DNA of 64,000 bases from Panagrolaimus kolymaensis (GCA_028622995.1 JAJQJQ010000069.1:124001-188000), one strand, 5' to 3'; counted from the stretch's first letter, positions 21,723 through 32,465 are shown. Notes: generated by a model from the sequence alone, not told the origin. Numbers and translations are program-made.

Positions 21723-22455
21723 ACTATTAATAATTTTTGTATTGTATGTTTAGGATTTTAAACTATTTTTTGTTTGTTGTTATTTAATAAAGTAAATTGG
21801 ATTTATTACAAATACATTGTAATTTAAAGCAAACATCTTGTAAAGTTTCAAGGATATTATTACTTAGAGATTAGTTCCACTATGAAGCGAGGTTATGCAA
21901 AATTTATAAACATTTTTCGCGGTTTTGAAACATTGCTACCAAGTAAGAGTTTAACAATTTATGATGACATAAAGACAATGAATCTAACAACACACGGTTG
22001 TAAACATTTTTGTTGTTGTTGATTGAAAGTTCTGTTTTGTATTTCCACTCATAACTAAATTTTGGCAAAATGTTATTTATATAAAAGTTTTAAATAACAA
22101 ATTGGCCGACTAAAAAAATAAAATGAAAAAACATTTCTCCACGCGTTCAAAAGGTGCATCAATTCTTGCACCATTAAATCATTGAATTTTACCTTCTTTT
22201 TTAGTTTTCTTATTCATTTTGGATCCCACATGCTAAAAAATTTCATTAAGTTGGCAGCTATATTGGGACTCACTAATCACTAACAAAAATATGCAGAAAT
22301 AATCGAGGAAAAATAATTTTAAGTCCGTCATAGACAGGCTTAAAAAAACTTATTGTTGTTTTCCATATTCGCGAAGCATTTTGATTATCGTGAAATTATT
22401 ATTTTTGTCTTTTAAAATATTTTGCTATTCACAAAATCTATGACATTTTAGAAAC
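21723..22455. other. Gap between the two zinc transporter genes
   Basis: AATAAA at 21786-21791 is a plausible polyadenylation signal for the ZnT7-like gene. The remainder is AT-rich. TTTTAG at 22446-22451 lies 5 nt before the ZnT6-like ATG and could be a trans-splice acceptor. No metal-response-like element was recognised by eye. Confidence 0.5.
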
Positions 22456-23809
22456 ATGGGTAAAGTATTTCGTTCATTTGGAGAAATATGGAGTAATCCA
22501 AGTGGAAAGCGAGCAGTATTATCATGTTTTATTTGTGCTTGCTGCTTTATTTATCTTTTATATGTAGTTTCTGTAACTCGATCATTGGTACTTACAGGAG
22601 TGGCATGGTTAACAATATTTAGCTTTTTCGCAGTTTTTTCTACCATTGTTTCATTGGGTGTTCATTCATCTTCAACTGACACGTAATAAAAAAAATTATC
22701 TACCTTCTTTTTTAACATAAATCCTTTATTTTTTTTTAAGATACACATTTGGATTTGTTCGTGCCCCAGTACTTAGCGTATTTTCCACATCTGTATTAGC
22801 TCAACTTTCTGCAATTCTTCAATTAAAAGAAGCTCTTGAAAGTGTAATAGCTGCCGATCATCATCATGGTCCCGGACATGGTGTAGCTGCAGGGCCAGTT
22901 GTAAATCACTATTTTTATTCCGCTGCTTTTGCATCATCCTTATCACTTTTTCTTGCGGCTTATTCCGTTACAAATCAACCCTTTCAACATGTTTTAACTG
23001 CTTCACAATCAAGTTCATTACAAGAACATGCAACAGATATATCTTATTTTATTTGTCAAATATTTCCTGGTATGTCAAGATTTTTACTTCCTCGATTAAA
23101 TGCAATGTCGTTATTGGCATTTATTTCAAGTATATGTTGCATTTTAACTCATTGGTTTATGAATGATTATGAATGGTTTGATTCCCTTGCAACTTTAGCT
23201 TTATCTACAGCTGTATTTTCAACCATGTATCCAGTAACTTATTATACTGGAATGATTTTACTTCAAACTACTCCCACTCATGTTCATGCACAAATTGATC
23301 GATGTTTATCCGAAGCAACAACGGTGGATGGAGTGTTGGAATTAAAAAATAAACATTTTTGGCAATTGGATTTTAATACCATTGCTGGAACAGTGGATGT
23401 TAGAATTCGTCGAGATGCTGATGAACAAATGGTATTAGCAATGGTTACTGAAAAATTATATTCTGTTGCTCATACTTTATCCATACAGGTAAACCCATTG
23501 AGAAAATTTTTTTCGGCGAAGATAAGTAACAAAATTCCATTTCAGGTAGTTAAAGATAGCGGTTGGAATGATGCAGTACCAAGTTATGTTCCACAAGTTC
23601 CATTTGGTGCATATCAAAGCAATGGTGGAGGACATTCCCATTCTTCACATGGTAGCCATTCTCATTCACATGATCACGATCATAGTCATGGTGGACATGG
23701 AGGTCATAGTCATGGCCATGAAGCCCATCACAATCATGCTCATGACCATCACGATCACGACCATTCTCATGATCATCATAATAATGAAGTGCTTCATCAT
23801 CATCATTAA
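22456..23809 (+). CDS. toc-1: ZnT6-like CDF protein (SLC30A6) with a 28-histidine C-terminal tail
   Basis: Three exons (22456-22682, 22741-23488, 23546-23809) encode 412 residues. Family landmarks include YTFGFVRAPVLSVFSTSVLAQL, LQEHATDISYFICQIFPG, TMYPVTYYTGMILLQTTP and HVHAQIDRCLSEATT, then VDVRIRRDADEQMVLA. As in human ZnT6, the helix 2 and helix 5 positions lack the H-x-x-x-D metal sites, so it is probably a non-transporting partner; ZnT6 pairs with ZnT5 in vertebrates. Two features are odd. A short His patch (DHHHGPGHG) sits in the helix 4 region loop, and the last 60 residues are dominated by His-Ser, His-Asp and His-Gly repeats with 28 histidines. As I recall it, human ZnT6 lacks such a tail. 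The name toc-1 is from memory of the C. elegans orthologue. Confidence 0.85.
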
Positions 23810-24512
23810 ACTTTTATTATAATTTATTATTATTCATCGAGAGACTGTCACGCATCTTTCATCCCAAAATTTTCTCAACCCAAAAAAAGCAATCAGCAAA
23901 ATCTTTAATTTTTTGACAACACGATTTTTTTTTGAGTTCAGAAACCCTTTTTTATTTATTCGGCAGCTTAAAAAATGACAAAAAATAAAATAGCTAATTT
24001 TTCTTACAGTATGCTAACATTTGGTGAGCCTAAAAATTTGCTGCTACATCATACAAAAGATTGCCAATTCAAAAATCTCTAACACTTTTGCAAAGTGAAA
24101 TCTTTTTTGTTTCTAAAAAATTCGTGCTTCTTCATGCTTCTTTTTTTTCTGATTTTCATAAACCTTTTTATTAACTTCTTTTTTGTTTCCATTAAATTCG
24201 TTATGTGTGGAATCACATAATGGACTAATAAAAAATAAAACATCCCACTTTTTTGTGTTGTTTTGCTTGACGGTCTCTCTTTCTTTGTATTTGTAATATT
24301 TTTTGATAAAGTTATTCTTTCTTTGTTCGTTGTTGTTTTTATTTTGGTGATAGAATTTGTTAAGATTTTTTTATTTATTATAAATTATTATGGGTTATTC
24401 GTTTAATTTAATGTCAACTTAAATTGGCATTTGCCATACAAATGTTTTTTGCGTTTGCGTTCTTCATATGCTACAGTATCGTATCTTCAATTTATTTACA
24501 CTTTTATTTTTC
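23810..24512. other. Gap between ZnT6-like gene and COQ7
   Basis: AT-rich sequence, no coding segment seen. It should contain the 3' end of the transporter gene and the COQ7 promoter unless the two are co-transcribed. Confidence 0.5.
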
Positions 24513-24514
24513 AG
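24513..24514 (+). promoter_or_regulatory. Splice acceptor abutting the COQ7 start codon
   Basis: TATTTTTCAG is followed immediately by ATG, leaving no 5' untranslated bases. No upstream exon in a compatible frame was found, so a trans-spliced leader is the simplest reading. Confidence 0.55.
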
Positions 24515-25137
24515 ATGCGTCGATCTCTTATTCGTTTAGCTGTTGATAATGTACATCGTCGTCGAATGGTTGAAAGAATTGTACGCGTTGATCATGCTGG
24601 AGAATTAGGTGCTGATAGAATTTATGCTGGACAAATGGCTGTACTTGATAAAAATTCATCTCTTCATGATATAATCAAAAAAATGTGGGATGAAGAGAAA
24701 GAACATGTAAAAAATTTATAAACTCGTGATAATGAAAAGAAACTTAAACCCTTTGTTTTTAGCTTGATACAATGGAAAGACTCGTCGCAAAACATTCAGT
24801 ACCACCAACTCGATTTGCTCCAATCTTCAGTTGTGCAGCTTTTGCTCTTGGTGCTGGTACAGCTTTACTTGGAAAAGAAACAGCTATGGCATGTACGGTT
24901 GCAGTTGAAGAATTAATTGGTAGACATTATAATGATCAAATCAAGGAACTCATAAATGATGATCCAGAAGTTCATAAAGAATTATTGCAAACTTTAACTC
25001 GCTTACGTGATGAAGAACTTGAACACCATGATACTGGAATATTTCATGATGGACCTAAAGCACCATTCTACAGCACTCTCAAATGGGTAATTCAAAGTGG
25101 TTGCAAAGGCGCCATTTACATTTCAGAAAGAATTTAG
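24515..25137 (+). CDS. clk-1: Demethoxyubiquinone hydroxylase COQ7/CLK-1
   Basis: Two exons, 24515-24706 and 24763-25137, encode 188 residues. The product hydroxylates demethoxyubiquinone in the last but one step of ubiquinone synthesis in the mitochondrial inner membrane. All diiron ligand motifs are visible: E30 in DHAGELGAD, E61 and H64 in EEKEH, the glutamates of VEELIGRHYN, and E and H in RDEELEHHD. The short basic N terminus (MRRSLIRLAVDNVHRRR) is consistent with a mitochondrial presequence. Length and motif spacing agree with C. elegans CLK-1 (187 residues from memory). The intron is 56 nt. AATAAA lies at 25203. It is convergent with MRPS34, 144 bp away. Confidence 0.97.
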
Positions 25138-25202
25138 TTTATAATTGTATATGAATTGATTTGATTGTATTAGTGAACGATTTAATGTATGTGAAGATAA
25201 GA

Positions 25203-25208
25203 AATAAA
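25203..25208 (+). terminator. Polyadenylation signal AATAAA
   Basis: Canonical hexamer 65 nt after the COQ7 stop codon in the convergent gap. Confidence 0.55.
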
Positions 25209-25281
25209 CTTTATTTTAGCTAAACCTAAATTTTCATAACAAAACTATACACAACAAACAAAGATTAAAGTTAAACTAAAA

Positions 25282-26050
25282 TTATTCTTCTGCTGGATTA
25301 TGGAATCTTGGAATAGCTTTGGCAGGTCCAAGCATCCATGCTTCCACTTTAACAGGTAGATTATCACCATAAAGATCCAATAGAGCTTCTTTATCAACTT
25401 CTTCGTAAATGGATTTTGATGGTTTTTTTAGTGTTTCTTGTTTGATAAAAGGTTGAAGCATTTCAAATTGTGGATCGACACAAAGTTCAAGAGGTGCACG
25501 TTCCATTGATTCTTTCCATTCTTGACCATTTTTAGCTGCATATTTCTTTGATAGATATACCTAAAATTAACGAAAACTTGTTAGAGACAAAGAAATGAAG
25601 CGACATACTTGAAGAGGAGGTAAAGGAAAAGTATCATTAAAAACTATTTCTTTCATAGAATTTTTGTTATTCAAAAATGAAGCTTCTTCATGTTTATGAA
25701 TTAGACGCCAATCAGAGCGATTCAAATCACGATTAAATTCATAAATACCCAAATTTTTTCCACGAAAAGTCCATTCAGCCCAAATTTTTCCTTCATGCAT
25801 CCAACGATCCATTCCTGGGCGAGCCTAAAATTAAAAATTGGAGATAATCAAAGCTTCGAAGAAAAAAAGTACATACCTTAATAATCTTCAAATATGATGG
25901 TTGATTTGGCCATTTTTGTATCCATTCATTCTTAGTAACATATCTTCCACAACCCAAATTACGAAGTTGACATATTATTTCAAATAAAAATTTTCCTTGT
26001 GCATTGAAATCATAATTTCCAAGGAAGCGAATCTTATCCAACACGGACAT
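25282..26050 (-). CDS. mrps-34: Mitochondrial small-subunit ribosomal protein mS34 (MRPS34)
   Basis: Three exons (25877-26050, 25609-25824, 25282-25560) encode 222 residues (human 218). Family landmarks are LGCGRYVTKNEWIQKWP followed by a tyrosine and KIIKARPGMDRWMHEGKIWAEWTFRG split across exons, and SDWRLIHKHEEASF. mS34 is a metazoan-specific component of the mitochondrial 28S subunit. The protein is basic at its N terminus and ends KAIPRFHNPAEE. Introns are 48 and 52 nt. It is divergent from Staufen and convergent with COQ7, another mitochondrial gene. Confidence 0.88.
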
Positions 26051-26604
26051 TCTGAAAAAAAAAGTATTTATAGATTATTCAACTAGAATGAATGCTAAAA
26101 AATGGATTGAAGCTCGGAAACAAAGGTTTAAAACTTTGAAGAAAAAAATGCAAAAGTAAAAACTTTATGAAAATAATTCTTGAAACGAACAAATTCATAA
26201 TAGTTTTTGCTTTTGCTTTTGCTGCCACATCTTTTCTTCGGGAAGATGCTATTTTACGTGCTTTCAATTTTCACCAACATCAAGTACCAATAAGATCATC
26301 AATTTTACAATTGCTATTACATATTTTAAAACCTTCCATATCCCTCACATTTCTTAATTGTATAAAGCCTCCTTTCTCCCTTTTTTCCATTCCACCACCT
26401 TCATCATTTTACCTTTTGTTTCAAACGTGAAAATCATCCTTTTTTTCAATATCTTTTTTTAAAACTAAATCAATCAATATTCATCATTACAAAATCCTTC
26501 ATAAAATTTTTTTTAGCTCATGTATATATAAACTTTCACTTTATTTTTTATTATTATTTAAACCTATAATTATTGCCTTATTCTCACATTTCCTCAAATA
26601 TACA
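26051..26604. other. Divergent promoter region, MRPS34 and Staufen
   Basis: A 554-bp interval between diverging genes. Open frames here are low-complexity Phe/Ser/Pro strings. TCATGTATATATAAACTT around 26518-26535 resembles a TATA box about 70 nt before the Staufen ATG; this is only a resemblance. Confidence 0.4.
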
Positions 26605-29600
26605 ATGGTACCAACGAATGTGAATCGTATTAAAATTTTACCTCCTCCTTCAAATCCATTACAACCTGAACCATGGTGTGGTAAACATTTAAATGAGCAT
26701 GAAGTTCCATTAAAAAATGTTTATAATTATGCTAATAAAAAGGATACAAATGATAAAACACCCATGTGTAGGGTTGCTGAACTTGCCAGGTATAATAAGG
26801 TTAGTTGTTTTACTTTGATTAAAAGTTTGTATGATTAAAGAAATTTTGTTTTTAGTTAAAACACGAGTATATTTTATTGGATGAAGATGGTCCAGCTCAT
26901 AAAAAGAAATTTACGGTTAAATTAGTGCTTTGTGATGGTGAAGAATTTGAGGGTAGTGGAGCTTCGATTAAAAAAGCTCAACAATCTGCTGCTGAAGTTG
27001 CAATGGAAAATTCAAAACTTCCAAGACCTCCAACAAAAATTAAAAAGCAAAGAAAAGATGCAAGTAATCCGACAATGTTACTTAATCACGTCGCAAATCA
27101 ATTGGGTTTAACAGTGCATTATGAAGATGAAATTCAACAAGTGAAAAAGCAAGTTTTAGAAAAAAAATTTATTATTGTCTTTAACGAAATTTTTTTCAGT
27201 GGTCGATATCCTTTGCTTCCTCCACCACAACAACAACGTCAAATGAGAGTTGCACAAGATGTTCGAAATATTCCATTTATGCCGCCTCCACCATTTCCAC
27301 TTTTAAGAATGCCACAATTTCCTCATCAAGGATTTTATCAATCGCCACCATCATATTCTCCAAGAAATCAATACCATATTCCTCATCCATCATCACCACA
27401 TTTTGCAATGATGACAGCTCCACCAAATACTCCTTCGCCATTACCATCAAATCAAGGCGGACAACAACAAATGCCAATGATGCAACAACAACCATTTCAA
27501 GCACATCCACCGCCTCCAAGATCTTTGCTTTCCTCTGATCTCATTACTCAACCACCACCATTCATGAATGGTGGTTTAATAAGACTTCAATCAAGTTTTA
27601 AAACTAAAATAAAACTCAGTGATGGAAGTGAGCATTTTGGTGAAGGTTCAACCAAATTTGATGCACGTTGCAATTCCGCCACTAAAGCTTTAACTCATCT
27701 TAAACCCCAGTTAACTGAACTTGAAGCTAAAATGACAAAATTAAAAATGAAAAAATCTTCTGAATCTTCTATTAGTTCAAGTTCCAGTGAATCTTCAACA
27801 ACTTCCAGCATTATTGATGATAATAAAGAAAATGATACTGCCACGACTGAAGGAAATGAAACCGAAGCTATTGAAGGCGTTGTTGTTGATGTAACAGAAA
27901 TTGTTGGCATTGAAGGAGAAGGATCTCGAAGAAATCGTCAAAAATCAGTTGTTTCCCAAATTCATGAATATGCTTTACGACTTAAAATGAATGTGGAATT
28001 TGAAGTTCTTCAAGAAAGTGGTGAACCACATAAACGTAAATATATTTTACGTTGTCAATTATCAGCGGTTGGAAAAAATCCAATTATTGCGGATGGTGAA
28101 GGAACAAGTAAAAAAGCAGCTAAACAAGAAGCATGCAAAAAAATGTTAGAGAAATTGCAAGGCATTGGTAAGATTTTTTCTTACACATTCAAAGAATATT
28201 TTAACTTTTTAGAAACTGATCCAGTTTATCTCGCGTCCATGATCCTTCAAACCAATAAGAAAACGGCAGCCTCATTAGCTCCCAAAGAACCAAAACGTAA
28301 AACAATAATAAAAGATCTTAAAATGGATCCACTTTATGGACATCATATTAATCCAATTTCTCGATTGATTCAAATAACCCAATCTAAAAAAGAACCCATA
28401 TTTCGGCTTGTTCGAGAACAAGGTCAAAATCGATATAAAGAATTTACCTTTGAAATAACATGTCGAGGAATAACTTTAACTGGAAGTGGACCAAATAAAA
28501 AGCTTGCTAAACGTGCTGCAGCTGAAGCAATGTTAGAACATATTGGATATGTAAAACCTATGCCACAACCAGGAAAAAGTTTACTTAAAAAGAGAAGTTT
28601 GGATTCAACAACTTCACCGATTTCTGGGAATGGTACTTCTCCAACAACGACGATGACTATGAGCATGTCGACATCGGTTGATATAGGAGTATTTGATCCA
28701 AATGAATTTACAAATAATGAAGTATTCAGCCATAGTGCTCCTACAACTCCAGAAGCACCCATTCCGCAACACCAGCAATCTCGAAATCTGCCAATTTCTC
28801 TTGAAACTTTTGCGGATGTTGATAATTCATTAAAAGATTCAACACAAGCACCATCAACAACTACTACATCTCCGCCATTGGATATTATTAACCAAGCAGA
28901 AATAATTTCACCAAAATCTCCTTCAAAAGTTTCAGCAGTATCTTTTAGCGAAGGCCAAGATGATGCATCGATGTCTCAACAATCTGAACCAATGATGAGA
29001 AAACGACGTGTAACATTTTCAAATCAAGTTAGTGCATGTCCACCACCTGAAGATAGCAAATATCCTGAAGCTTCTATAGCTCCATTAAAATCTGAAGTTG
29101 TTATAGTTAGTAAATTAAAGAAACGTAAGTTTAAATTTCCTCACAAACTTGAAAAAACAATCAAAATCTGTATAAAAAAAAATTTAGGTGGAAAAGATTC
29201 AAAAAAATCTTTAACTCTTGAAGAAAAATCAGCTGTGGCTCAAATGTGTCGCTTCTTTTTTACTTATCATTTAGCGGAGGATGAACATAAAGGTTATGTT
29301 TCGCGTGATAATGATGCAGGACAATTTCAAATTCCATCCCTTGAAAATGGTTGGCTTGGTCCTATAATTAAAACCGCTAAAGAACAATTGGAAGCTCTTG
29401 CAACAACATTCAAATTTACTGTAGCATATTCAGATTTTCCTAAAACTGAAAATTCTATGGATTCACAAAATTTTTCTCTTGTTACTTTAGGTCTTGAAAA
29501 ACCTATAGTTTGTCATGGAAGTGGAGACTCGGATGAAATTGCTCATAATAATGCGGCTTTTAATGCATTGAAACAATTGGCTATTCTTGATAGTGGCATT

Positions 29601-29792
29601 TCACAACAACAACAAACACCAACTAATATTATTGCAACCACAGCAGCACCGAATGGAATGGTTGGAATTGCTCATCCTTCAAATAATCCTCAAAGTTCAC
29701 CTATTATTGCAGCAGGAACAGGAACAACAACTTCAACAACAATGGGATCTATTATTCCAGGAAGTTTACCTGCAGCTTTGTCACTTTTGTAA
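26605..29792 (+). CDS. stau-1: Staufen-like double-stranded RNA-binding protein
   Basis: Five exons (26605-26799, 26856-27148, 27200-28167, 28213-29124, 29188-29792) encode 990 residues. dsRBD1 lies at about 53-115. dsRBD2 begins at about 137 (NPTMLLNHVANQLGL) and is interrupted by a 120-residue Pro/Gln-rich insertion before resuming at about 286 (FKTKIKLSDGSEHFGEGS), the split dsRBD2 typical of Drosophila Staufen. dsRBD3 is at about 412-484 with KKAAKQEACKKML, dsRBD4 at about 532-600 with KKLAKRAAAEAML, and a dsRBD5-like domain at about 807-922. Staufen proteins bind structured mRNA and control its localisation, translation or decay. The last three introns are 51, 45 and 63 nt, all multiples of three without stops, so the whole region from 26856 reads as one open frame. 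The 51-nt intron needs a GC donor (GCAAGT at 27149); GT donors nearby would shift the frame. Confidence 0.92.
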
Positions 29793-30662
29793 AAGCTTCT
29801 TTCGATTTAATCATTTTTACTTTTTGCCTTTGCTTTTTTTTCTGGAAATTTAAAGCTTTGCTTTTCTATTAAATATTTTGCCTTTTATCTCTCAACCCAA
29901 TGAATTCTAAATATTAATTCTCGCATTTTTACTTCAAACTTTTTAACCCATTTTTCTTTTTTGCTTTCTACATACATTTTTTTTTTTTCGGTTATCAAAA
30001 TCATTCATTTATTCAGTGTCAAAAAAAAATCTTATTATTTTTCTTGCTCATTTAATTCTTCTTTTTCTTTATCCTTGGTTATTATTATTCTTAAATTCCA
30101 ATCATTCAAAATGTGCTTGCTTATTCTTAATTAAAGCTTTTTTATTCTAAAAAAATTGCTTTAAAAAATCATTTATTGCCTAATTTTTTGTTTTAAATAT
30201 CCTCAAAATTATTCTTGCAATTATTTTTTCTTTCCTCCTTCAAACAAAAAAAATAGAAAACAGTTTTTATTATAAAATTTCGTGAGCTTTTTTTTTACTG
30301 AAAAGTGTTTACTTCAGGATTATAAATTAATTAAGATTCTTTCATTTATATATATTTTAGTGATATTTAAATTTTTCTTTGCTCAGAGTTTTAAAAAATT
30401 TACCAAAAAAAAAATTATGCCTTTAAAAAAAATTCGAGTGTTACTGTAAAATAATGAACATTTGAGTGTGCATCAAAGAAAAATATTTTCCACACTTTTT
30501 TTTCCTTCAGGATTTTCTAATTAGTGAAAAAAGCAAGCATAAAGAAACTTGAGAAAAGAACAAAATCAAAAAAAAAATAATAAAGTTTGCTTGCTTGTTT
30601 TGCTTACCTTTTCGAGCTTCCATGAATCCGATACCCAAAAACTTGGAACAACAACTTTTCTT
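29793..30662. other. Staufen 3' flank
   Basis: T-rich sequence expected to include the Staufen 3' untranslated region; I see no canonical AATAAA in a good position close to the stop. No coding segment. Confidence 0.5.
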
Positions 30663-30670
30663 CTTCTGAT
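30663..30670. repeat. Left 8-bp target-site duplication of the hAT element
   Basis: CTTCTGAT immediately precedes the element end CAGTGCTG, and the same octamer follows the other end at 32458-32465. Confidence 0.92.
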
Positions 30671-30830
30671 CAGTGCTGTCGAATGTTCGAAAATCTTCGA
30701 ATCGAACTTTCGAAGCTTCGATTCGAATTCGAATTTCTTCGAATCGAATTTCGAAGTTTCGATTCGAAATTCGAAACTTTCGAATCGAATTTCGAAGCTT
30801 CGATTCGAAAAATCGAATCGAATCTTCGAA
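30671..30830. repeat. Left subterminal array of TTCGAA/TTCGAAT motifs
   Basis: Dense, partly palindromic repeats of TTCGAATCGAA and ATTCGAA fill the first 160 bp of the element. In hAT elements such subterminal repeats bind the transposase BED finger; that role is inferred here. Confidence 0.85.
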
Positions 30831-30948
30831 AAAGTGAAGTCATTAATAATAAAAAAAAATTTTGAAAATACTTTATTATATAAAAAAAAACAACAAAACA
30901 AAAGACAACAAAGATTTATAAAAAAAAACAATCAACAATTAATAATAA

Positions 30949-32123
30949 TTAAAAATCTTCTGTTTCACTTTCACTTTCGAAGACCACAATTTCATTTTCA
31001 TTTTTTGGCACAGGAACTAAATTTCTTTCAGCTTTTTCGACGATCATTTGATTACGAACCATCATTACATCTTCTACTTTATCATCACCCAGAGAATTTC
31101 TTTGTGTATTTTGAAAGAAGTGAGTTAGATTGGAAAATACTCTTTCAGGCTCTGAACTTGACGCCATTAATGATAGATAGGCTTTTGCTAAAGAAGAAAG
31201 AAGAGGATATTTTTTCTCGTTGTTTTGCCAAAATGCTAATGCTATATTGGTTGTGTTTTTCTTAGGCATTGGAACATCAATTCTTGCTTCTTTTACATAT
31301 TCATTCATCTCTTCCTAAAACAATGAATAAAACATGGTTTAGAAGCAAAGCCTAACCCGTAATCCACTTTTCTTTGAAACATTCTTTTCATCAAATTGAG
31401 ACCAACTGAACGGTTCATCATTATCACTTATTTCACTTTCAGCATCCAAAGATTCAGAATCAGCGATGATTTCATCAGTTTTTGATTGCAGGTTTGAATG
31501 TTTACTCAAAAGTAATGCTTCAGTGCTAGACCATTCATCATCAGTGAATAATTGTGGCCTATAAATAGTTGTATAAAAAAAATAAAGATTGATACTAAAC
31601 ACTAACCTATAACAGTATCGAGGATCAAGATAAGCAGCCAGTCGAATGATTTCGTTCGTTTTAAAACTTTCCACACGTTTATCAAAATCAAAAGAAAAAG
31701 TTTTCAAAAAAGTTGTAATCATTGGTGAAGCAGATTTCTTTTTTGCAACATTTTGAGCTTGAAAACAAAAATATGGAATTGATGATGCTGTTGCTTCTCG
31801 ACTTTGTGCCTAAAACGATAATATTTAGAGATTTAGAGAAGTAAATAAAAAATTACCATAAGAAATTGCTCATCGTAAAACATTAAGACTTTCTGCAGTT
31901 TTGCAAGGTTTTCATAGTCTTCGTCTTCAAATTCCAAAATTAGCCTTCTTTGTGATAATTTCTTCCCTTCAGTATGATTTACGAATTGTTCAAGAGCAGT
32001 TCTGTTATTTAGCACTTTCCTTCCTGATGTTGTTCCTGTTGCGTTTACTTTATACTTCTTAATACAGTACTTGCATTCATAGAATCCATTAACTTTTACA
32101 AAGTGAATTTTAGCAACTGACAT
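30949..32123 (-). CDS. Shortened hAT transposase with BED-like N terminus and hATC dimerisation domain
   Basis: Four exons (31857-32123, 31607-31809, 31357-31558, 30949-31314) with introns of 42-50 nt join in frame into 345 residues. The N terminus has a BED-type start (FVKVNGFYECKYCIKKYK) but I see no clear downstream His pair. Then comes a segment like the late catalytic region of hAT enzymes (LAAYLDPRYCYR), and finally a good hATC domain (KYPLLSSLAKAYLSLMA, SSEPERVFS, NSLGDDKVEDVMMVRNQM). hAT transposases usually exceed 550 residues; most of the RNase H-like catalytic core is absent between exons 1 and 2. The frame is intact, so the product could be a DNA-binding, dimerising protein rather than an active transposase. 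No internal stop was found. Confidence 0.8.
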
Positions 32124-32245
32124 AATTTACAGGAAGAAGAAAAATTGTTAAACAAATGTCAAACAAAAACTTTGCAAATCTGTTGAGCTTTTGCAGCAAA
32201 AAAGTTTGGCGCCAAAAAGCTTGCGCCAAAGTCAAATCCATTGGA

Positions 32246-32457
32246 ATGGCGCCGATTCGAAAAAATTCGAAATTCGAAAGCTTCGAATCGAATTTCGAAT
32301 GTTCGATTCGAATTCGAATTTCTTCGAAACGAATTTCGAATGTTCGATTCGAAATTCGTATTTTTCGAAATTCGATTCGTTCGAAGCTTCGAATTTCGAA
32401 ATTCGATTCGAAATTCGGTTCGAAATTCGATTCGAAATTCGAAATTCGACAGCTCTG
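32246..32457. repeat. Right subterminal array of TTCGAA/TTCGAAT motifs
   Basis: About 210 bp of repeated ATTCGAAATTCGAT-type motifs in inverted relation to the left array. Both strands stay open through much of it because the motif has no stop codon, producing spurious open frames. Confidence 0.85.
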
Positions 32458-32465
32458 CTTCTGAT
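32458..32465. repeat. Right 8-bp target-site duplication of the hAT element
   Basis: CTTCTGAT directly follows the element end AGCTCTG and matches 30663-30670 exactly. Confidence 0.92.

Larger units (their letters stand above)
30671..32457 (-). mobile_element. hAT-superfamily DNA transposon, 1787 bp
   Basis: The ends are CAGTGCTGTCGAAT and the inverted CAGAGCTGTCGAAT (one mismatch), flanked by identical 8-bp duplications CTTCTGAT. Imperfect terminal repeats, an 8-bp duplication and a CAG...CTG terminus are hAT hallmarks. Inside is a four-exon minus-strand transposase-like gene. Both ends carry about 160-210 bp arrays of TTCGAA-based motifs. The intact duplication suggests a fairly recent insertion into the Staufen downstream region. 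Confidence 0.93.

Noticed and set aside
27141..27199. GT-AG introns using donors at 27141 or 27153 in Staufen
   Set aside because: Lengths 59 and 47 nt shift the downstream frame and lead to early stops, losing the rest of dsRBD2 and all later domains.
30549..31265. Plus-strand open frame of 238 codons overlapping the hAT element
   Set aside because: It runs through the stop-free TTCGAA array and antisense to the transposase exons; composition is Phe/Ser/Asn/Lys low complexity. The minus-strand spliced transposase explains the region.
30671..32457. Repeat arrays as a CRISPR or satellite
   Set aside because: Repeats are short, inverted, without unique spacers, and located exactly at the two ends of a transposon with target duplications.
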